This document shows positions 16,562 through 26,044 of a stretch of DNA of 64,000 nt, in pieces. The position numbers and the translations under genes were made by a program. The notes under the pieces are model-generated. The model did no database searches and was not told the origin of the DNA. It was given only the letters and a program-made list of their open reading frames with translations. Position 1 is the stretch's first letter, and every line of letters begins with the position of its first letter. The stretch is from Pseudohongiella sp. (GTDB taxonomy: Bacteria; Pseudomonadota; Gammaproteobacteria; Pseudomonadales; Pseudohongiellaceae): the NCBI GenBank assembly GCA_030651695.1, contig JAUSCD010000005.1:1-64000 (forward strand), read 5' to 3'.

Positions 16562-18814
16562 ATGACCATGAACATCACCATTAATGAGGATGGCGTAGAA
16601 CAGATAGCCATGAGCAGCTACACGCGCCAGGCTTATCTGAACTACTCCATGTACGTAATTAACGACCGCGCGCTGCCGCATATCGGCGATGGCCTGAAGC
16701 CGGTGCAGCGCCGGATTGTGTACGCCATGTCCGAACTGAGCCTGAAATCCTCAGCCAAGTTCAAGAAGTCCGCGCGTACCATCGGTGACGTGATTGGTAA
16801 GTTTCACCCGCACGGTGACTCGGCCTGTTACGAAGCCATGGTGCTGATGGCGCAGCCCTTCAGTTACCGCTATCCGTTGGTAGACGGGCAGGGCAACTGG
16901 GGTTCGCCGGACGATCCCAAATCCTTTGCTGCCATGCGATATACCGAGTCGCGTCTGCAAAAATATGCTGACCTGCTGCTGTCTGAGCTGGGGCAGGGTA
17001 CTGTTGACTGGAAACCCAACTTCGACGGCACCATGGATGAACCCGTCCTGCTGCCGGCGCGTGTGCCCAACGTGCTCCTCAATGGAGGTAGCGGTATCGC
17101 CGTAGGTATGGCTACTGATATCCCTCCCCACAATATGCGCGAAGTGGTCAGTGCCTGTATCCATCTGCTGGACAGCCCAAAGGCAACACTCGCGGATCTG
17201 ATGGAGCATGTCAAAGGTCCGGACTTTCCCACCGATGCTGAAATCATCACACCAGCTGCCGAGTTGCGTACGATGTACGAAACCGGTCGTGGTTCGGTCA
17301 GGGCAAGGGCTGTTTACAAAGTTGAGGATGGTGATGTTGTGATCACCGGTCTGCCTTATCAGGTGTCCGGTGCTAAAGTGCTGGAACAGATCGCGGCGCA
17401 GATGCAGAAGAAAAAACTGCCGATGGTGGTTGATCTGCGCGATGAATCTGATCATGAAAATCCTACACGTATTGTGATTGTACCGCGCTCCAATCGTATC
17501 GATGCCGATGAGCTGATGCTGCATTTGTTTGCCACAACGGATCTGGAAAAAACCTATCGTGTGAACTTCAACATGATTGGCACCAACGGTCGTCCTCAGG
17601 TCAAGGATCTGAGACGTTTATTGGTTGAGTGGCTGGCGTTCCGTACAGAGACAGTTCGTAAACGTTTGCAATACCGTCTGCAAAAAGTGCTGGATCGACT
17701 GCACATTCTGCAGGGTTTGCTGATTGCATTTCTGAACATTGATGAAGTCATTCATATCATTCGTACAGAAGATAAACCCAAGCCGGTACTCATGGAGCGT
17801 TTTGAGCTCAGCGATATTCAGGCTGAAGCCATTCTCGAATTAAAACTGCGTCATCTGGCCAAGCTGGAGGAAATGAATATACGGGCCGAGCAGGATGAGC
17901 TGGCTAAAGAGCGCGAAAAACTGGAGGGCCTGTTGGGCTCTGAGAAGAAACTTCAGAATCTGATAAAAAAAGAGCTCACTGATGATGCTGAAAAATATGG
18001 TGATGACAGACGCTCACCGCTGATTCAGCGCAGCGAAGCGTCAGCATTCAGTGAGGTGGAGCTGATGTCCACAGAGCCGGTGACTGTTGTTCTGTCCAAG
18101 GCAGGCTGGGTACGTTCGGCAAAAGGTCACGATGTCGATCCCACAAGTCTGCAATATAAATCCGGTGATGAGTTCAAAGTCGCGGTAAAAGGTAAAAGCA
18201 ATCAGAACGCTGTGTTCCTGGATTCAACGGGGCGCACGTACAGTCTCGCGGCGCACACATTGCCATCAGCGCGCGGTCAGGGTGAGCCCTTGACTGGCAG
18301 ACTGACGCCTCCATCGGGCGCTTCATTCGAAGCTGTCATCATGGCCGATGACAAGCAGCAGCTGTTGATGGCCAGCGATGCCGGTTATGGGTTTGTTACT
18401 ACTGTTGGCGATCTGCAGGCCAAGAACAAAGCAGGTAAAGCGGTGCTGAGTCTGCCTAAAGGGTCGAAGGTGTTGCCACCGATTATGGTGCAGTCTGCTG
18501 AGTCTGAGTTGTTGGTGGCAGTCACCAATGAAGGCCGGATGTTATGTTTCCCGGTGGCAGAATTGCCGGTGCTGGCTCGCGGCAAGGGTAACAAGATTAT
18601 TGGTATCCCACCCGGCCGTGTGAGTGACAGGCTGGAGTTTGTAGTGTCTATGGCAGTGATTCCCGCCAATGGGGCGCTGACAGTTTACTCAGGAAAGCGT
18701 CATGTCACCCTGAAAGCAGGTGATCTGGCGCATTATGCAGGTGAGCGCGGCCGCCGTGGTAACAAACTGCCGCGTGGTTTCCAGAATGTTGACAGAGTAG
18801 AGCTGGCTGAATAA
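16562..18814 (+). CDS. parC: DNA topoisomerase IV subunit A
   Basis: I start at the ATG at 16562 (an upstream frame extension to 16472 lacks a usable site), giving 750 residues. The N-terminal region has [11 protein letters not shown], the catalytic Tyr127 in AAMRYTESR, and the quinolone region [12 protein letters not shown], with the unmutated Ser87 and Glu91 equivalent to E. coli Ser80 and Glu84. The C-terminal half is the beta-pinwheel (for example [11 protein letters not shown]). With ParE it decatenates daughter chromosomes. parE is not in this window. Length is as expected for ParC and shorter than GyrA. Confidence 0.95.
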   Translation: MTMNITINEDGVEQIAMSSYTRQAYLNYSMYVINDRALPHIGDGLKPVQRRIVYAMSELSLKSSAKFKKSARTIGDVIGKFHPHGDSACYEAMVLMAQPFSYRYPLVDGQGNWGSPDDPKSFAAMRYTESRLQKYADLLLSELGQGTVDWKPNFDGTMDEPVLLPARVPNVLLNGGSGIAVGMATDIPPHNMREVVSACIHLLDSPKATLADLMEHVKGPDFPTDAEIITPAAELRTMYETGRGSVRARAVYKVEDGDVVITGLPYQVSGAKVLEQIAAQMQKKKLPMVVDLRDESDHENPTRIVIVPRSNRIDADELMLHLFATTDLEKTYRVNFNMIGTNGRPQVKDLRRLLVEWLAFRTETVRKRLQYRLQKVLDRLHILQGLLIAFLNIDEVIHIIRTEDKPKPVLMERFELSDIQAEAILELKLRHLAKLEEMNIRAEQDELAKEREKLEGLLGSEKKLQNLIKKELTDDAEKYGDDRRSPLIQRSEASAFSEVELMSTEPVTVVLSKAGWVRSAKGHDVDPTSLQYKSGDEFKVAVKGKSNQNAVFLDSTGRTYSLAAHTLPSARGQGEPLTGRLTPPSGASFEAVIMADDKQQLLMASDAGYGFVTTVGDLQAKNKAGKAVLSLPKGSKVLPPIMVQSAESELLVAVTNEGRMLCFPVAELPVLARGKGNKIIGIPPGRVSDRLEFVVSMAVIPANGALTVYSGKRHVTLKAGDLAHYAGERGRRGNKLPRGFQNVDRVELAE

Positions 18815-18837
18815 GCCGGTGTGTCAGGTGTGTGCAA

Positions 18838-18872
18838 AGGAAATCAGCCAGCGGGAAGCTGGCTGATTTCCT
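18838..18872. terminator. Long hairpin between convergent parC and fimX-like genes
   Basis: A perfect 15-bp stem (AGGAAATCAGCCAGC and its complement) with a five-base loop lies 24 bases after the parC stop. On the minus strand it overlaps the last nine codons of the fimX-like gene, including its stop. There is no T run, so it may act as a transcript-end stabiliser rather than a simple intrinsic terminator. Confidence 0.6.
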
Positions 18873-20910
18873 CTTCGTTAAACAATCCAAAGTCCATGCG
18901 ATCGGAAGGCTGTTGCAGGCAGTTGCCTTGTACAAAATTCACATTGGCCTGCCACAACAGCGGCAGCAGCTCTACATCTTCCACCATTGGCGCAATTACA
19001 CGAATGCCCTGAGCGTGCAGTGCACTGACCACTTCGTTAAGGCGTTCACGTTGACGTGAATCCAAGGCGATGTTTTGCAGCAGGGAGCGGTCGAGTTTAA
19101 CAAAATCAACTTCCAGTTGGCCTATCATGCGGAACGGGTCGAGACTACAGCCAAAATGCGTCAACGATAATTCAAAACCCAGGTTGCGCACCTGTTCACA
19201 AAATGCACGAGCTTGTTCGGGAGCGCTCAGGAAGTCAATTTCGCTGATCTGAAGAATAAGTTGCCGCGGCGTTTGCTGCTGGCGTTGCAACTCCTGCGTC
19301 AGCCACATCATCAGGGTTTGTGACAGCAGGGAGTTCGCAGTGAGATTAATGGTCAGGCGCAGTTGTTCATTATTGTGGGCAAGGATGGCTTTGAGAGCAT
19401 GCCTGATGACGTAACGGTCAAGCCGCTCGCCGATACCGTGTTGGTTGGCTGCTTCCAAAAACTCTTCGGGATAGATCAGCCGGTCTGCAATAGGCACACG
19501 TACCCGGACTTCATAGTACTCGCGCACATCGGCTTTCAGGCACACGGTTGGCTGATACACCAGCAGCACATTCTCGTCTTGCATGGCCTGTCGGACCAGT
19601 TCCAATACCGCAGAACTCTGCGTCATACCATGAGTGCTGTGTTGCTGGTGGCGGCGTACGGCCTGATGTTGTCGTGCGCGGATCAGCAGCGTTTCAGCAT
19701 CCGGTGCTTCATCGGTAATCATGGCAGCGCCGATGCTGATTTGCATGCTTAGTCCGTTCGGGATCAGCGGCATGACAGTGGTCTGCAGTCCCTCAAGTTT
19801 GCTGATCAAGGCCTGACAACTTTCGGTGTCGGCATCGCCAGTCAGCACCACAAAGTCGCCGGAGTCCAGCCGGCCCAGCACTGATTGGGACGGGCAACGC
19901 GACGCCAGCACACTCGCAAGGTCGCGCAGCAGCAAATGCATATCGGTTTTGCCCAGAATTACTGCGAACTCGGCAAGCTGCGCGGAGCTGAGCATAATCA
20001 GTGCGCTGCTGCGCCCCTGATAGACCGCGCAGCTAATGGCCTGATTGACTGCGCGCAACAAATGCTCTTCATTTAGGAGACCGCTTTGCAGGTCCCGACT
20101 GATTGCTTCGCGGACGGCGTTGGACTGGGCAGCATTGCCATGGGCTGGCTGAACTATCAGTTGCAGGCTCTGTTCGCCATTGATGCTGACGACGGCGCTG
20201 TCCAGCGCCGCGAGTATTTCCCGCCCGTCGCGACAAAGCGCGGTGAACTCACAACGCTGATGTCCGGCCTGAAACGGGCCGCGCAAAAAGCTTCTGACCC
20301 GTTCGACATCTTCATCTGCAACCAGATCAAGGAAAGTGGTCGCGTGAATCTCACCCAATGTCCTGAAGCCAAAAAAGCGTAACCAGGCGGCATTGGCATA
20401 CTGATGAAATCCGTCCTGAAGGCAGGCAATTGCATCCTGGGTGTTGTCCATAAACAGCTGCAGGCGTTGGTGTAACTCCCGCACATTACTGGCTGCGCGG
20501 CGGGCTTCCCGACGCTGATGAAGCTGTTCCAGTTCGCGCTTGACCAGATAGACAAACTGGACCTGGCCGGCAGCCGACTCGAGTTGGGATTCGCTGATGA
20601 GAGCGGCCGCACCGAGGTTCAGCATGGGCAACCAGCGCGCCGGTGTGCGACAGATGAGCAGGCAGGGAATGTCACGGCGCGAAGAGTGTATCTGCCGCAG
20701 TAAAGCCTCACACTCCTGTCCAACAGCATCAGCGATGAGCACAACCATGTCATGGCTCTGCCCCCCCGGCACATCATCAGGCAGATGGAGACCATCAAAT
20801 TCACGCGACCTGATCGCAATGCCTGCGCGACGCAGCAGAGAGATCAGATTTTCTGCCTGTCCCTGGCTACCCGGATTGATAAGGAGGTTGTGCACTGCAT
20901 TTGGATTCAT
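18844..20910 (-). CDS. FimX-like degenerate GGDEF-EAL protein
   Basis: At 688 residues it matches FimX in length and order: a receiver-like N-terminal region (1-120), a PAS domain (about 150-260), a GGDEF-type domain and a C-terminal EAL-type domain (about 435-680). The GGDEF signature is DSGDF at 349-353 and the EAL signature is EVR at 467-469; the metal-binding DDFG is replaced by THFG (584-587), so neither cyclase nor phosphodiesterase activity is expected. In Pseudomonas FimX a degenerate EAL domain binds cyclic di-GMP and promotes type IV pilus assembly. pilT lies elsewhere in this window. The YQP and YYEV surroundings support ligand binding, but this is inference. Confidence 0.8.
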   Translation of the reverse strand: MNPNAVHNLLINPGSQGQAENLISLLRRAGIAIRSREFDGLHLPDDVPGGQSHDMVVLIADAVGQECEALLRQIHSSRRDIPCLLICRTPARWLPMLNLGAAALISESQLESAAGQVQFVYLVKRELEQLHQRREARRAASNVRELHQRLQLFMDNTQDAIACLQDGFHQYANAAWLRFFGFRTLGEIHATTFLDLVADEDVERVRSFLRGPFQAGHQRCEFTALCRDGREILAALDSAVVSINGEQSLQLIVQPAHGNAAQSNAVREAISRDLQSGLLNEEHLLRAVNQAISCAVYQGRSSALIMLSSAQLAEFAVILGKTDMHLLLRDLASVLASRCPSQSVLGRLDSGDFVVLTGDADTESCQALISKLEGLQTTVMPLIPNGLSMQISIGAAMITDEAPDAETLLIRARQHQAVRRHQQHSTHGMTQSSAVLELVRQAMQDENVLLVYQPTVCLKADVREYYEVRVRVPIADRLIYPEEFLEAANQHGIGERLDRYVIRHALKAILAHNNEQLRLTINLTANSLLSQTLMMWLTQELQRQQQTPRQLILQISEIDFLSAPEQARAFCEQVRNLGFELSLTHFGCSLDPFRMIGQLEVDFVKLDRSLLQNIALDSRQRERLNEVVSALHAQGIRVIAPMVEDVELLPLLWQANVNFVQGNCLQQPSDRMDFGLFNEEEISQLPAG

Positions 20911-21034
20911 ATCGGTATGTTAGCCGGAATTGCCCTGTTATGCCGGTAAGAATGCCGGTATCCTTGACTAATCGGCAGATACTGACATTGTTTGAATATT
21001 TTTTGCCAGAACTTGAAAATAATCCGGATTTTCT

Positions 21035-21400
21035 ATGAGCTCTCCGCAAGATCCATCACATAAGCCTTCCACCGGGCCTGAAAGAACAACGCAGCAACCT
21101 CCGTTTGCTCCGCGCCTGCAGATTATCCGCAAGGCCAGAAATTATCTGCTGGTTTGCTTTTTGACCTTTCCTCTCTACGTTTACGCGGTAACCGAGCTAC
21201 TGGGAAATGGTCTGGATATTACCTGGTTAATGCTGGGTTATATGCTGCTGTACGCGGTGTTTGGCATCAATATGTCGGTCAAACGTTGTCCGCGTTGTCA
21301 TCAGCAGTTTTTTGTGAAAAAGTACTTCCTCAATCCGTTCCGGCGCTCCTGCGCCCACTGCGGTTTGGACTTTGATCACATCCATGGCGAGCCCCAGTAA
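21035..21400 (+). CDS. Small membrane protein with zinc-ribbon-like C-terminus
   Basis: The 121-residue protein has a polar, proline-rich N-terminus, two adjacent membrane segments (about 39-55 and 62-79), and then CPRCHQQFF and CAHCGLDF, two CxxC pairs 20 residues apart that would bind one zinc. I do not recognise a characterised family. The domain order suggests both ends face the cytoplasm. The VOC gene follows 32 bases downstream and may be co-transcribed. Confidence 0.7.
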   Translation: MSSPQDPSHKPSTGPERTTQQPPFAPRLQIIRKARNYLLVCFLTFPLYVYAVTELLGNGLDITWLMLGYMLLYAVFGINMSVKRCPRCHQQFFVKKYFLNPFRRSCAHCGLDFDHIHGEPQ

Positions 21401-21432
21401 GGGGGTTCTTTTAATTTGAATCGGGGATAAAC

Positions 21433-21807
21433 ATGATCGGATACGTCACGCTGGGAACCAATGATTTTGCAAAAGCGGCTGCATACTATGATGCACTGCT
21501 GGCAGAGCTCGGCGGCAAGCGGTTTATGGATATGGAGACGTTTATTGCATGGGGAAATAATCCTGCAGCGCCAATGTTAAGCATTATCAAGCCCTTCAAC
21601 GGCGAGGCAGCAAGTAGCGGCAATGGCACGATGGTGGCGCTGGCAGCTGATAGTCCCGCCACGGTAGATCGTGTCTATAAAAAAGCCATTGATCTGGGTA
21701 GCAAAGATGAAGGCGCCGCAGGTCCGCGTGGGGATTCTGGTTTTTATGCCGGTTACTTCCGCGATGTGGATGGCAACAAGCTCTGTGTATTCTGCATGAG
21801 CAAATAA
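21433..21807 (+). CDS. VOC-family (glyoxalase-like) protein
   Basis: The 124-residue protein begins MIGYVTLGTNDFAKAAAYYDALLAELG, typical of the vicinal-oxygen-chelate fold, and ends with YAGYFRDVDGNKLCVFCMSK, where the DxDGN-K element closes the second beta-alpha-beta unit. Members include glyoxalase I and dioxygenases; the metal ligands are incompletely conserved here, so no substrate can be named. Confidence 0.85.
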   Translation: MIGYVTLGTNDFAKAAAYYDALLAELGGKRFMDMETFIAWGNNPAAPMLSIIKPFNGEAASSGNGTMVALAADSPATVDRVYKKAIDLGSKDEGAAGPRGDSGFYAGYFRDVDGNKLCVFCMSK

Positions 21808-21838
21808 AAGACCGATTGCGCTGGGCTGACTTGATCTC

Positions 21839-23191
21839 TCAGTCACCCAGCGCATTCAGTATTTGAGCGAATCGCTCACCCACCGGATAGCGGCCGGAGG
21901 TCCAGCCAATACGGACGATGACCGTCTCAGCTGATGGAATGACCATCATATATTGCTGGCGATTACCATTGGCGGAGTAGGCATCAACCGGTAGCTCAGG
22001 CCAGCGTCTGTAGTTTTCACTTCCATCAGAATTCAGCCACCACTGATAGCCGTATGCGCGCTGATTGAGTGAGCTGTTCGGCTGCACCGAGCGATTGGCC
22101 CAGTCTTCGCTGACTACGCGCGCACCATTCAAAACACCTTTATTCAACATCAGCTGACCAATCCGTGCCCAGTCGCGGGCGGATGCATAGAAGTAAGAAC
22201 TTCCCACCAGCACTCCAGACGCATCGGTTTCAAAAACTGAATGCTGGAAGCTCAGCGGTACGGCAATATTCTCACGATAGTCCTGCAGGCTTGAGGCAAG
22301 TGCACCACCGGTGCGGTCAAAATAAATACGGGACAGCACATTGGCCGTGCCAGAGCTGTAGTTGAAATTTGAGCCAGGTGCTGCCGCCAGCCCTTGCCGT
22401 ATGACATAAGCTGATGCTGAGGGTTCGGTGAACAGCATCGCAGTTGCATCGTCGCCGGGGTTATATTCTTCGGAGAAATTCAGGCCATCAGTCATGGTCA
22501 ACAGATGTTCTATACGAATATCCCGGCGACTGTCATTCTGCCATTGCGTAAATCCTGCAGCTTCATCCGTACTCAGTAATCCGCGGTATTCCAGATTGCC
22601 CAGCATCACACTCATAAGACTTTTGGCCATGGACCAGCCCAGCAACGGTGTTTCTTCGTTCACACCCTGGGCATAAGACTCGGCCACGATATTGCCGCGA
22701 TGAACTACCAGCAAGGCGCGGGTATTCAGGCCAGCGCCATTATCCTGAGATACCAGTGCATTGGTCAGTTGTTGCAAAGGATTGCTGATGGTTTCGACCC
22801 GGTTGCCGTGTGGCCAACGACTGGTAAATACCGGTAGCGGGGTCATTTGAAGCTCAGAGCGCTGCGAATAGTTGTTGTAGTCATTGGCACAGCCGAGGCC
22901 GTCGACATAGCTTGCTGTGGTAGGAGAGAGGCCATAGAACGAGGTGTGTACCTGGCGCCGGTCGTGGTCGTATTTCACAGTGAGACGCTCAAGAATCGGC
23001 GAGTACTGCGTCAGGTCCGCAAACGCCTGGTCCTCGGAAAATCCGCTGACATAAACTGAGCTGCACAAGAGTTTGGCGCCAATGCCAGAGGCGACTCCGG
23101 GTGCGCTGATGATATAGGTGGGTGTAATGCCGGAGGCAAATGCGAAAGCAATGCCAAGCACAATCAGAACAGTGACGATCACTTTTTTCAT
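21839..23191 (-). CDS. Exported serine hydrolase, class C beta-lactamase-like
   Basis: Start at 23191 has GAGGAA upstream and begins a short hydrophobic signal anchor (MKKVIVTVLIVLGIAF...); an upstream in-frame start at 23242 lies inside the preceding gene. The 450-residue product contains SMAK, the SxxK nucleophile motif, within GWSMAKSLMSVML, a YSS element in FNYSSGTANVL replacing YxN, and a C-terminal stretch that includes QYMMV. The pattern is that of 6-aminohexanoate-dimer hydrolase-type enzymes. It follows the YggS gene on the same strand. Natural substrate is unknown. Confidence 0.85.
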   Translation of the reverse strand: MKKVIVTVLIVLGIAFAFASGITPTYIISAPGVASGIGAKLLCSSVYVSGFSEDQAFADLTQYSPILERLTVKYDHDRRQVHTSFYGLSPTTASYVDGLGCANDYNNYSQRSELQMTPLPVFTSRWPHGNRVETISNPLQQLTNALVSQDNGAGLNTRALLVVHRGNIVAESYAQGVNEETPLLGWSMAKSLMSVMLGNLEYRGLLSTDEAAGFTQWQNDSRRDIRIEHLLTMTDGLNFSEEYNPGDDATAMLFTEPSASAYVIRQGLAAAPGSNFNYSSGTANVLSRIYFDRTGGALASSLQDYRENIAVPLSFQHSVFETDASGVLVGSSYFYASARDWARIGQLMLNKGVLNGARVVSEDWANRSVQPNSSLNQRAYGYQWWLNSDGSENYRRWPELPVDAYSANGNRQQYMMVIPSAETVIVRIGWTSGRYPVGERFAQILNALGD

Positions 23192-23225
23192 GGTTGTTTC
23201 CTCAGCTTCGTTCTCAGCTTGGTTA

Positions 23226-23963
23226 TCAGTTACGTCGACCAAAAAGGGCTGTGCCTATGCGGACCATTGTTGAGCCTTCCGCGATGGCTGCGGCAAAATC
23301 GTCACTCATGCCCATGGAAAGTGTGTCCATGGTTGGATAAAGCTGTTTCAGCTCGTTAAATAGTGCTGCCAGCGGGCGAAAGGCTGCACGTTGTTGCTCA
23401 TGATCATGGCAGGGGGCAGGGATGGCCATCAGACCGCGGAGACAAAGCCGGTCCATCTGGCTGACGGCGGCGCACAGAGTGCGGGCCTCCTGGAGACTGG
23501 TGCCGGATTTGGTGTCTTCGTTCGACAGATTGATCTGAACACAAATGTTCAGTGGCGGCAGATCCGTCGGGCGCTGATCCTGCAAACGTTGAATGATTTT
23601 TATGCGGTCTATGCTGTGTACCCAGTGGAAATGTGCAGCCAGATCGCGCGTCTTGTTGGACTGGATGGGGCCAATAAAGTGCCAGATGATATCGGGAGTG
23701 TCAGCTGAGAGTTGAGCAATTTTCTCGAGTGCCTCCTGCACATAGTTCTCTCCGAAATCCCGCGCACCAGCGGCCCGGGCTTCGCGCAGCCTGTCAGCTG
23801 CTTGTGTTTTGCTGACGGCGAGCAGATGTACACTGCCTGACGCACGGTTAAATCGCTGTTCCTGTTCGCGGATGTTGGTTAACAGTGAGTGATATCTGGA
23901 TGCGATACTGTCTGCGACTGGCGGCATGCGACGGGTTACCTGAGTTGCTGTTTCAGGCATCAT
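23226..23963 (-). CDS. YggS/PLPBP-family pyridoxal phosphate homeostasis protein
   Basis: The 245-residue protein has the PLP Lys in HLLAVSKTQ (Lys52), then FGENYVQEALEK, WHFIGPIQSNKTR, and a C-terminal SMGMSDDFAAAIAEGSTMVRIGTALFG, all diagnostic. It binds PLP without catalysis and buffers cellular PLP and amino acids. In many gammaproteobacteria this gene lies next to pilT; here pilT is 6 kb away. Two ATG codons (23963, 23960) could start it. Confidence 0.93.
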   Translation of the reverse strand: MMPETATQVTRRMPPVADSIASRYHSLLTNIREQEQRFNRASGSVHLLAVSKTQAADRLREARAAGARDFGENYVQEALEKIAQLSADTPDIIWHFIGPIQSNKTRDLAAHFHWVHSIDRIKIIQRLQDQRPTDLPPLNICVQINLSNEDTKSGTSLQEARTLCAAVSQMDRLCLRGLMAIPAPCHDHEQQRAAFRPLAALFNELKQLYPTMDTLSMGMSDDFAAAIAEGSTMVRIGTALFGRRN

Positions 23964-23974
23964 AACACGGGCAT

Positions 23975-24011
23975 AAAAAACGGGCCTCTGTGGGGATATA
24001 GACAGAGACCC
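23975..24011 (-). terminator. Rho-independent terminator of the lipoprotein gene
   Basis: On the minus strand a stem pairs CGGG-T-CTCTGT with ACAGAG-G-CCCG, with one mismatch and a short loop, and is followed by six T residues. It lies 40 bases after the stop of the lipoprotein gene that ends at 24051. Confidence 0.75.
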
Positions 24012-24050
24012 GAAACCTGCACCTGCTTCCTTGGGGTATTCGATTGCTAA

Positions 24051-24578
24051 TCAGACTTCCGGTTTCAGGCGTGAATACAATTCACGTGCGTCGTAGCTGG
24101 TCTGACCGCTTGGTCGCATGCCTTTACCCATGCGGATTTCCATGATGACTTCGACTTCGCTGCGCTGGTTGCCCAGTGTTGTGCTGGTCTGATACTGCGG
24201 CACCGGACGATAATAGGTGCTGCAAGTCAGCAATCCGCAGTCCTGTACCGTGGCGTAGCTCACGCCAACTGATGTGGTGGTGGATGCAGGAACTGACTCT
24301 CGATCCACCAGAGTGTCCCGGCTGGCAACATCAAACCAGTCAAATCCCTTCTCCAGCGTCAACTCGGTGGCGCGCAGCATGGCGTAGTCCATAGCGCGAC
24401 CGGTGTTGTCACCGCGGCCACGAAAGTGTATCCGGAACTGATCTTCGGTAAGTTGTCGCTCAGAGTAACCGAAACCTGTGCCATCGGCAGCCCGGTAAGC
24501 AGGTTGTGAGGCGCAGGCCGCCAGCAATAATACAAAGGCAGCCAGCGCCGTCATCTGCTTGAGTTTGTGAGTGTTCAT
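24051..24578 (-). CDS. Lipoprotein of the CC0125/CC1285 type
   Basis: Start at 24578 has GAGGAG upstream; the 175-residue product has a lipoprotein signal with LLAAC. The mature part includes GYSERQLTEDQFRIHFRG, AMDYAMLRATELTLEKGFDWF, the pattern of a small family of proteobacterial lipoproteins with no known role. Two nearby Cys (DCGLLTC) could form a disulfide. It follows the sigma/anti-sigma pair with a 61-base gap and could be part of its regulon. Confidence 0.75.
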   Translation of the reverse strand: MNTHKLKQMTALAAFVLLLAACASQPAYRAADGTGFGYSERQLTEDQFRIHFRGRGDNTGRAMDYAMLRATELTLEKGFDWFDVASRDTLVDRESVPASTTTSVGVSYATVQDCGLLTCSTYYRPVPQYQTSTTLGNQRSEVEVIMEIRMGKGMRPSGQTSYDARELYSRLKPEV

Positions 24579-24639
24579 GACCAGTCTCCTCAATCCCGTA
24601 TTGCTCGCTTTCACTGATTTAACGAATGCGGAAGACGAT

Positions 24640-25389
24640 TTATTCCGATTGCCATCGATTGCTGATGGCAGACTGTTCCTCCGCCTGGCTCAGTGCTGAA
24701 CCTTGCATCATGGCATCCAGAACGTTATCAAGAAGACGCGGCCCGCTGGCCGGCTGATACTGAGCCGAGTTTGCCACAGCAGAACTGCGCGCGGTGGCAA
24801 CCAGTGTCCACTGATCTTTATCGCGACAGGCGAGGTTCTCGCTACTGCCCTGAGTGTCCTGGACCACAAACTGGCGGCACAGACGAGATTGTGTATCCAG
24901 AAAACTGAAGCGGGCAGTCACACTGGTATTGTCATCAATGCTCAATTGCTGCCCGCTGGGCACAATGTCCAGAGCGGCATAGATTGCCGGGCTGCTATCT
25001 GTATGACTGTTCTCCGGATTGTTGCCCAACAACGGCAGCAACTGTCCGCTGGCAAAGCCAATCAGCAGTGCCAGACTCGCGGCAAGAGCGGCGTGGTCGC
25101 GCATGACGTGCATGACTCGCTGGCGCGCCTGTCGGAAGCCCGATAATTCAACCACATTGTCCGCGACCACGTGTTTATCTTCACGCAGCAACGACAGCAA
25201 GGACTGAGGCATGGGCAGCTGGTCAACCAGTGTCGCCTGCCTGCCAACAAGAGCGTTCACACTAGCCAGTTGAGCGAGGCGGTCGGCCGCTTTTGCATCA
25301 GCAGCAAGTGCTGTCCGCACCAGCGCGCGATCCTGATCGGACAGTTCATCATCCAGATAAGCGGATAACATCTCGTCGTTGATATTCAT
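24640..25389 (-). CDS. Anti-sigma factor, membrane-bound
   Basis: The 249-residue protein starts MNINDEMLSAYLDDELSDQD, the typical anti-sigma N-terminus (a short helix that binds the sigma factor). A single membrane segment lies at about 100-120 (AALAASLALLIGFASG), followed by a periplasmic region of about 125 residues containing two Cys. It lies 10 bases after the ECF sigma gene, so it is the cognate regulator. No zinc-finger HxxxCxxC is visible. Confidence 0.82.
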   Translation of the reverse strand: MNINDEMLSAYLDDELSDQDRALVRTALAADAKAADRLAQLASVNALVGRQATLVDQLPMPQSLLSLLREDKHVVADNVVELSGFRQARQRVMHVMRDHAALAASLALLIGFASGQLLPLLGNNPENSHTDSSPAIYAALDIVPSGQQLSIDDNTSVTARFSFLDTQSRLCRQFVVQDTQGSSENLACRDKDQWTLVATARSSAVANSAQYQPASGPRLLDNVLDAMMQGSALSQAEEQSAISNRWQSE

Positions 25390-25399
25390 GACTGCGTCC

Positions 25400-25870
25400 T
25401 CAAGTATTCAAAATTTCAGTAAGCTTGCCGCGCGCCCTTGCCAGTCGGCTCATGACAGTCCCGACAGGGATATCAAGGGAGTTGGCAACTTCCTGATAGG
25501 AAAGCCCCTGCACGGATACCATGTTCAGAACCATCTGTTGCTCTTCCGGCAATTTCCGCATGGCGGTCATTACCTGTTTCAACTGCATCTGGGTCTGTAC
25601 GGCTTTCTCACCATCAACCTGTCCGGCTTCAGTCAGATCCGGATCCAGTTCGGTGGTCTGCCAGGTTTTGCGTGAGCGGTATTCATCAATCCACAGGTTC
25701 CTGCAGACAGTGAACGCCCAGCGTGCCAGCTCCACTCCATCCGGGACTCCTTTGCGCAATAAACGCTCCACAGTGCCTTGTAGCAAGTCGTCGGCATCAT
25801 GTACCGAGTGTGTCATTGACCAGGCATAACGTCTCAAAGCTGGTAACAATTCCAGAAGCTCTGCTTTCAT
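25400..25870 (-). CDS. ECF-type RNA polymerase sigma factor
   Basis: The 156-residue protein has region 2 (LRRYAWSMTHSVHDADDLLQGTVER, ARWAFTVCRNLWIDEYRSR) and region 4 (LPEEQQMVLNMVSVQGLSYQEVA with PVGTVMSRLARARGKL, the helix-turn-helix). It is short even for an ECF factor. It is the first gene of a sigma/anti-sigma operon and is divergent from a secreted subtilase gene, which is therefore a likely target. The shared region contains a tandem duplication at 25978-26009. Confidence 0.92.
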   Translation of the reverse strand: MKAELLELLPALRRYAWSMTHSVHDADDLLQGTVERLLRKGVPDGVELARWAFTVCRNLWIDEYRSRKTWQTTELDPDLTEAGQVDGEKAVQTQMQLKQVMTAMRKLPEEQQMVLNMVSVQGLSYQEVANSLDIPVGTVMSRLARARGKLTEILNT

Positions 25871-25977
25871 GCGCTTGTTTTTCTCCTTCCTTGCTCTGTT
25901 AACGGGTGGTAATTTACTTTATTCCCGCTGATCAGGACTTTTTCCGGTTTGTATTCGTTAAACTGCACGTAACATTC

Positions 25978-26009
25978 AATTATCAACAGAAGCAATTATC
26001 AACAGAAGC
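25978..26009. repeat. Perfect 16-bp tandem duplication in the sigma/subtilase promoter region
   Basis: The unit AATTATCAACAGAAGC occurs twice with no gap. It sits 35 bases before the subtilase ATG and 107 bases before the sigma-factor start, so it may alter promoter spacing or the transcript leader. It could also be a recent slippage product. Confidence 0.8.
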
Positions 26010-26044
26010 AGCGTGTATTCGCACTCAGTTCACTGGAAACCCTC

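Noticed and set aside
16751-17524. 257-codon minus-strand frame opposite parC
   Set aside because: It is opposite highly conserved parC sequence and its His/Thr-rich product resembles no family.
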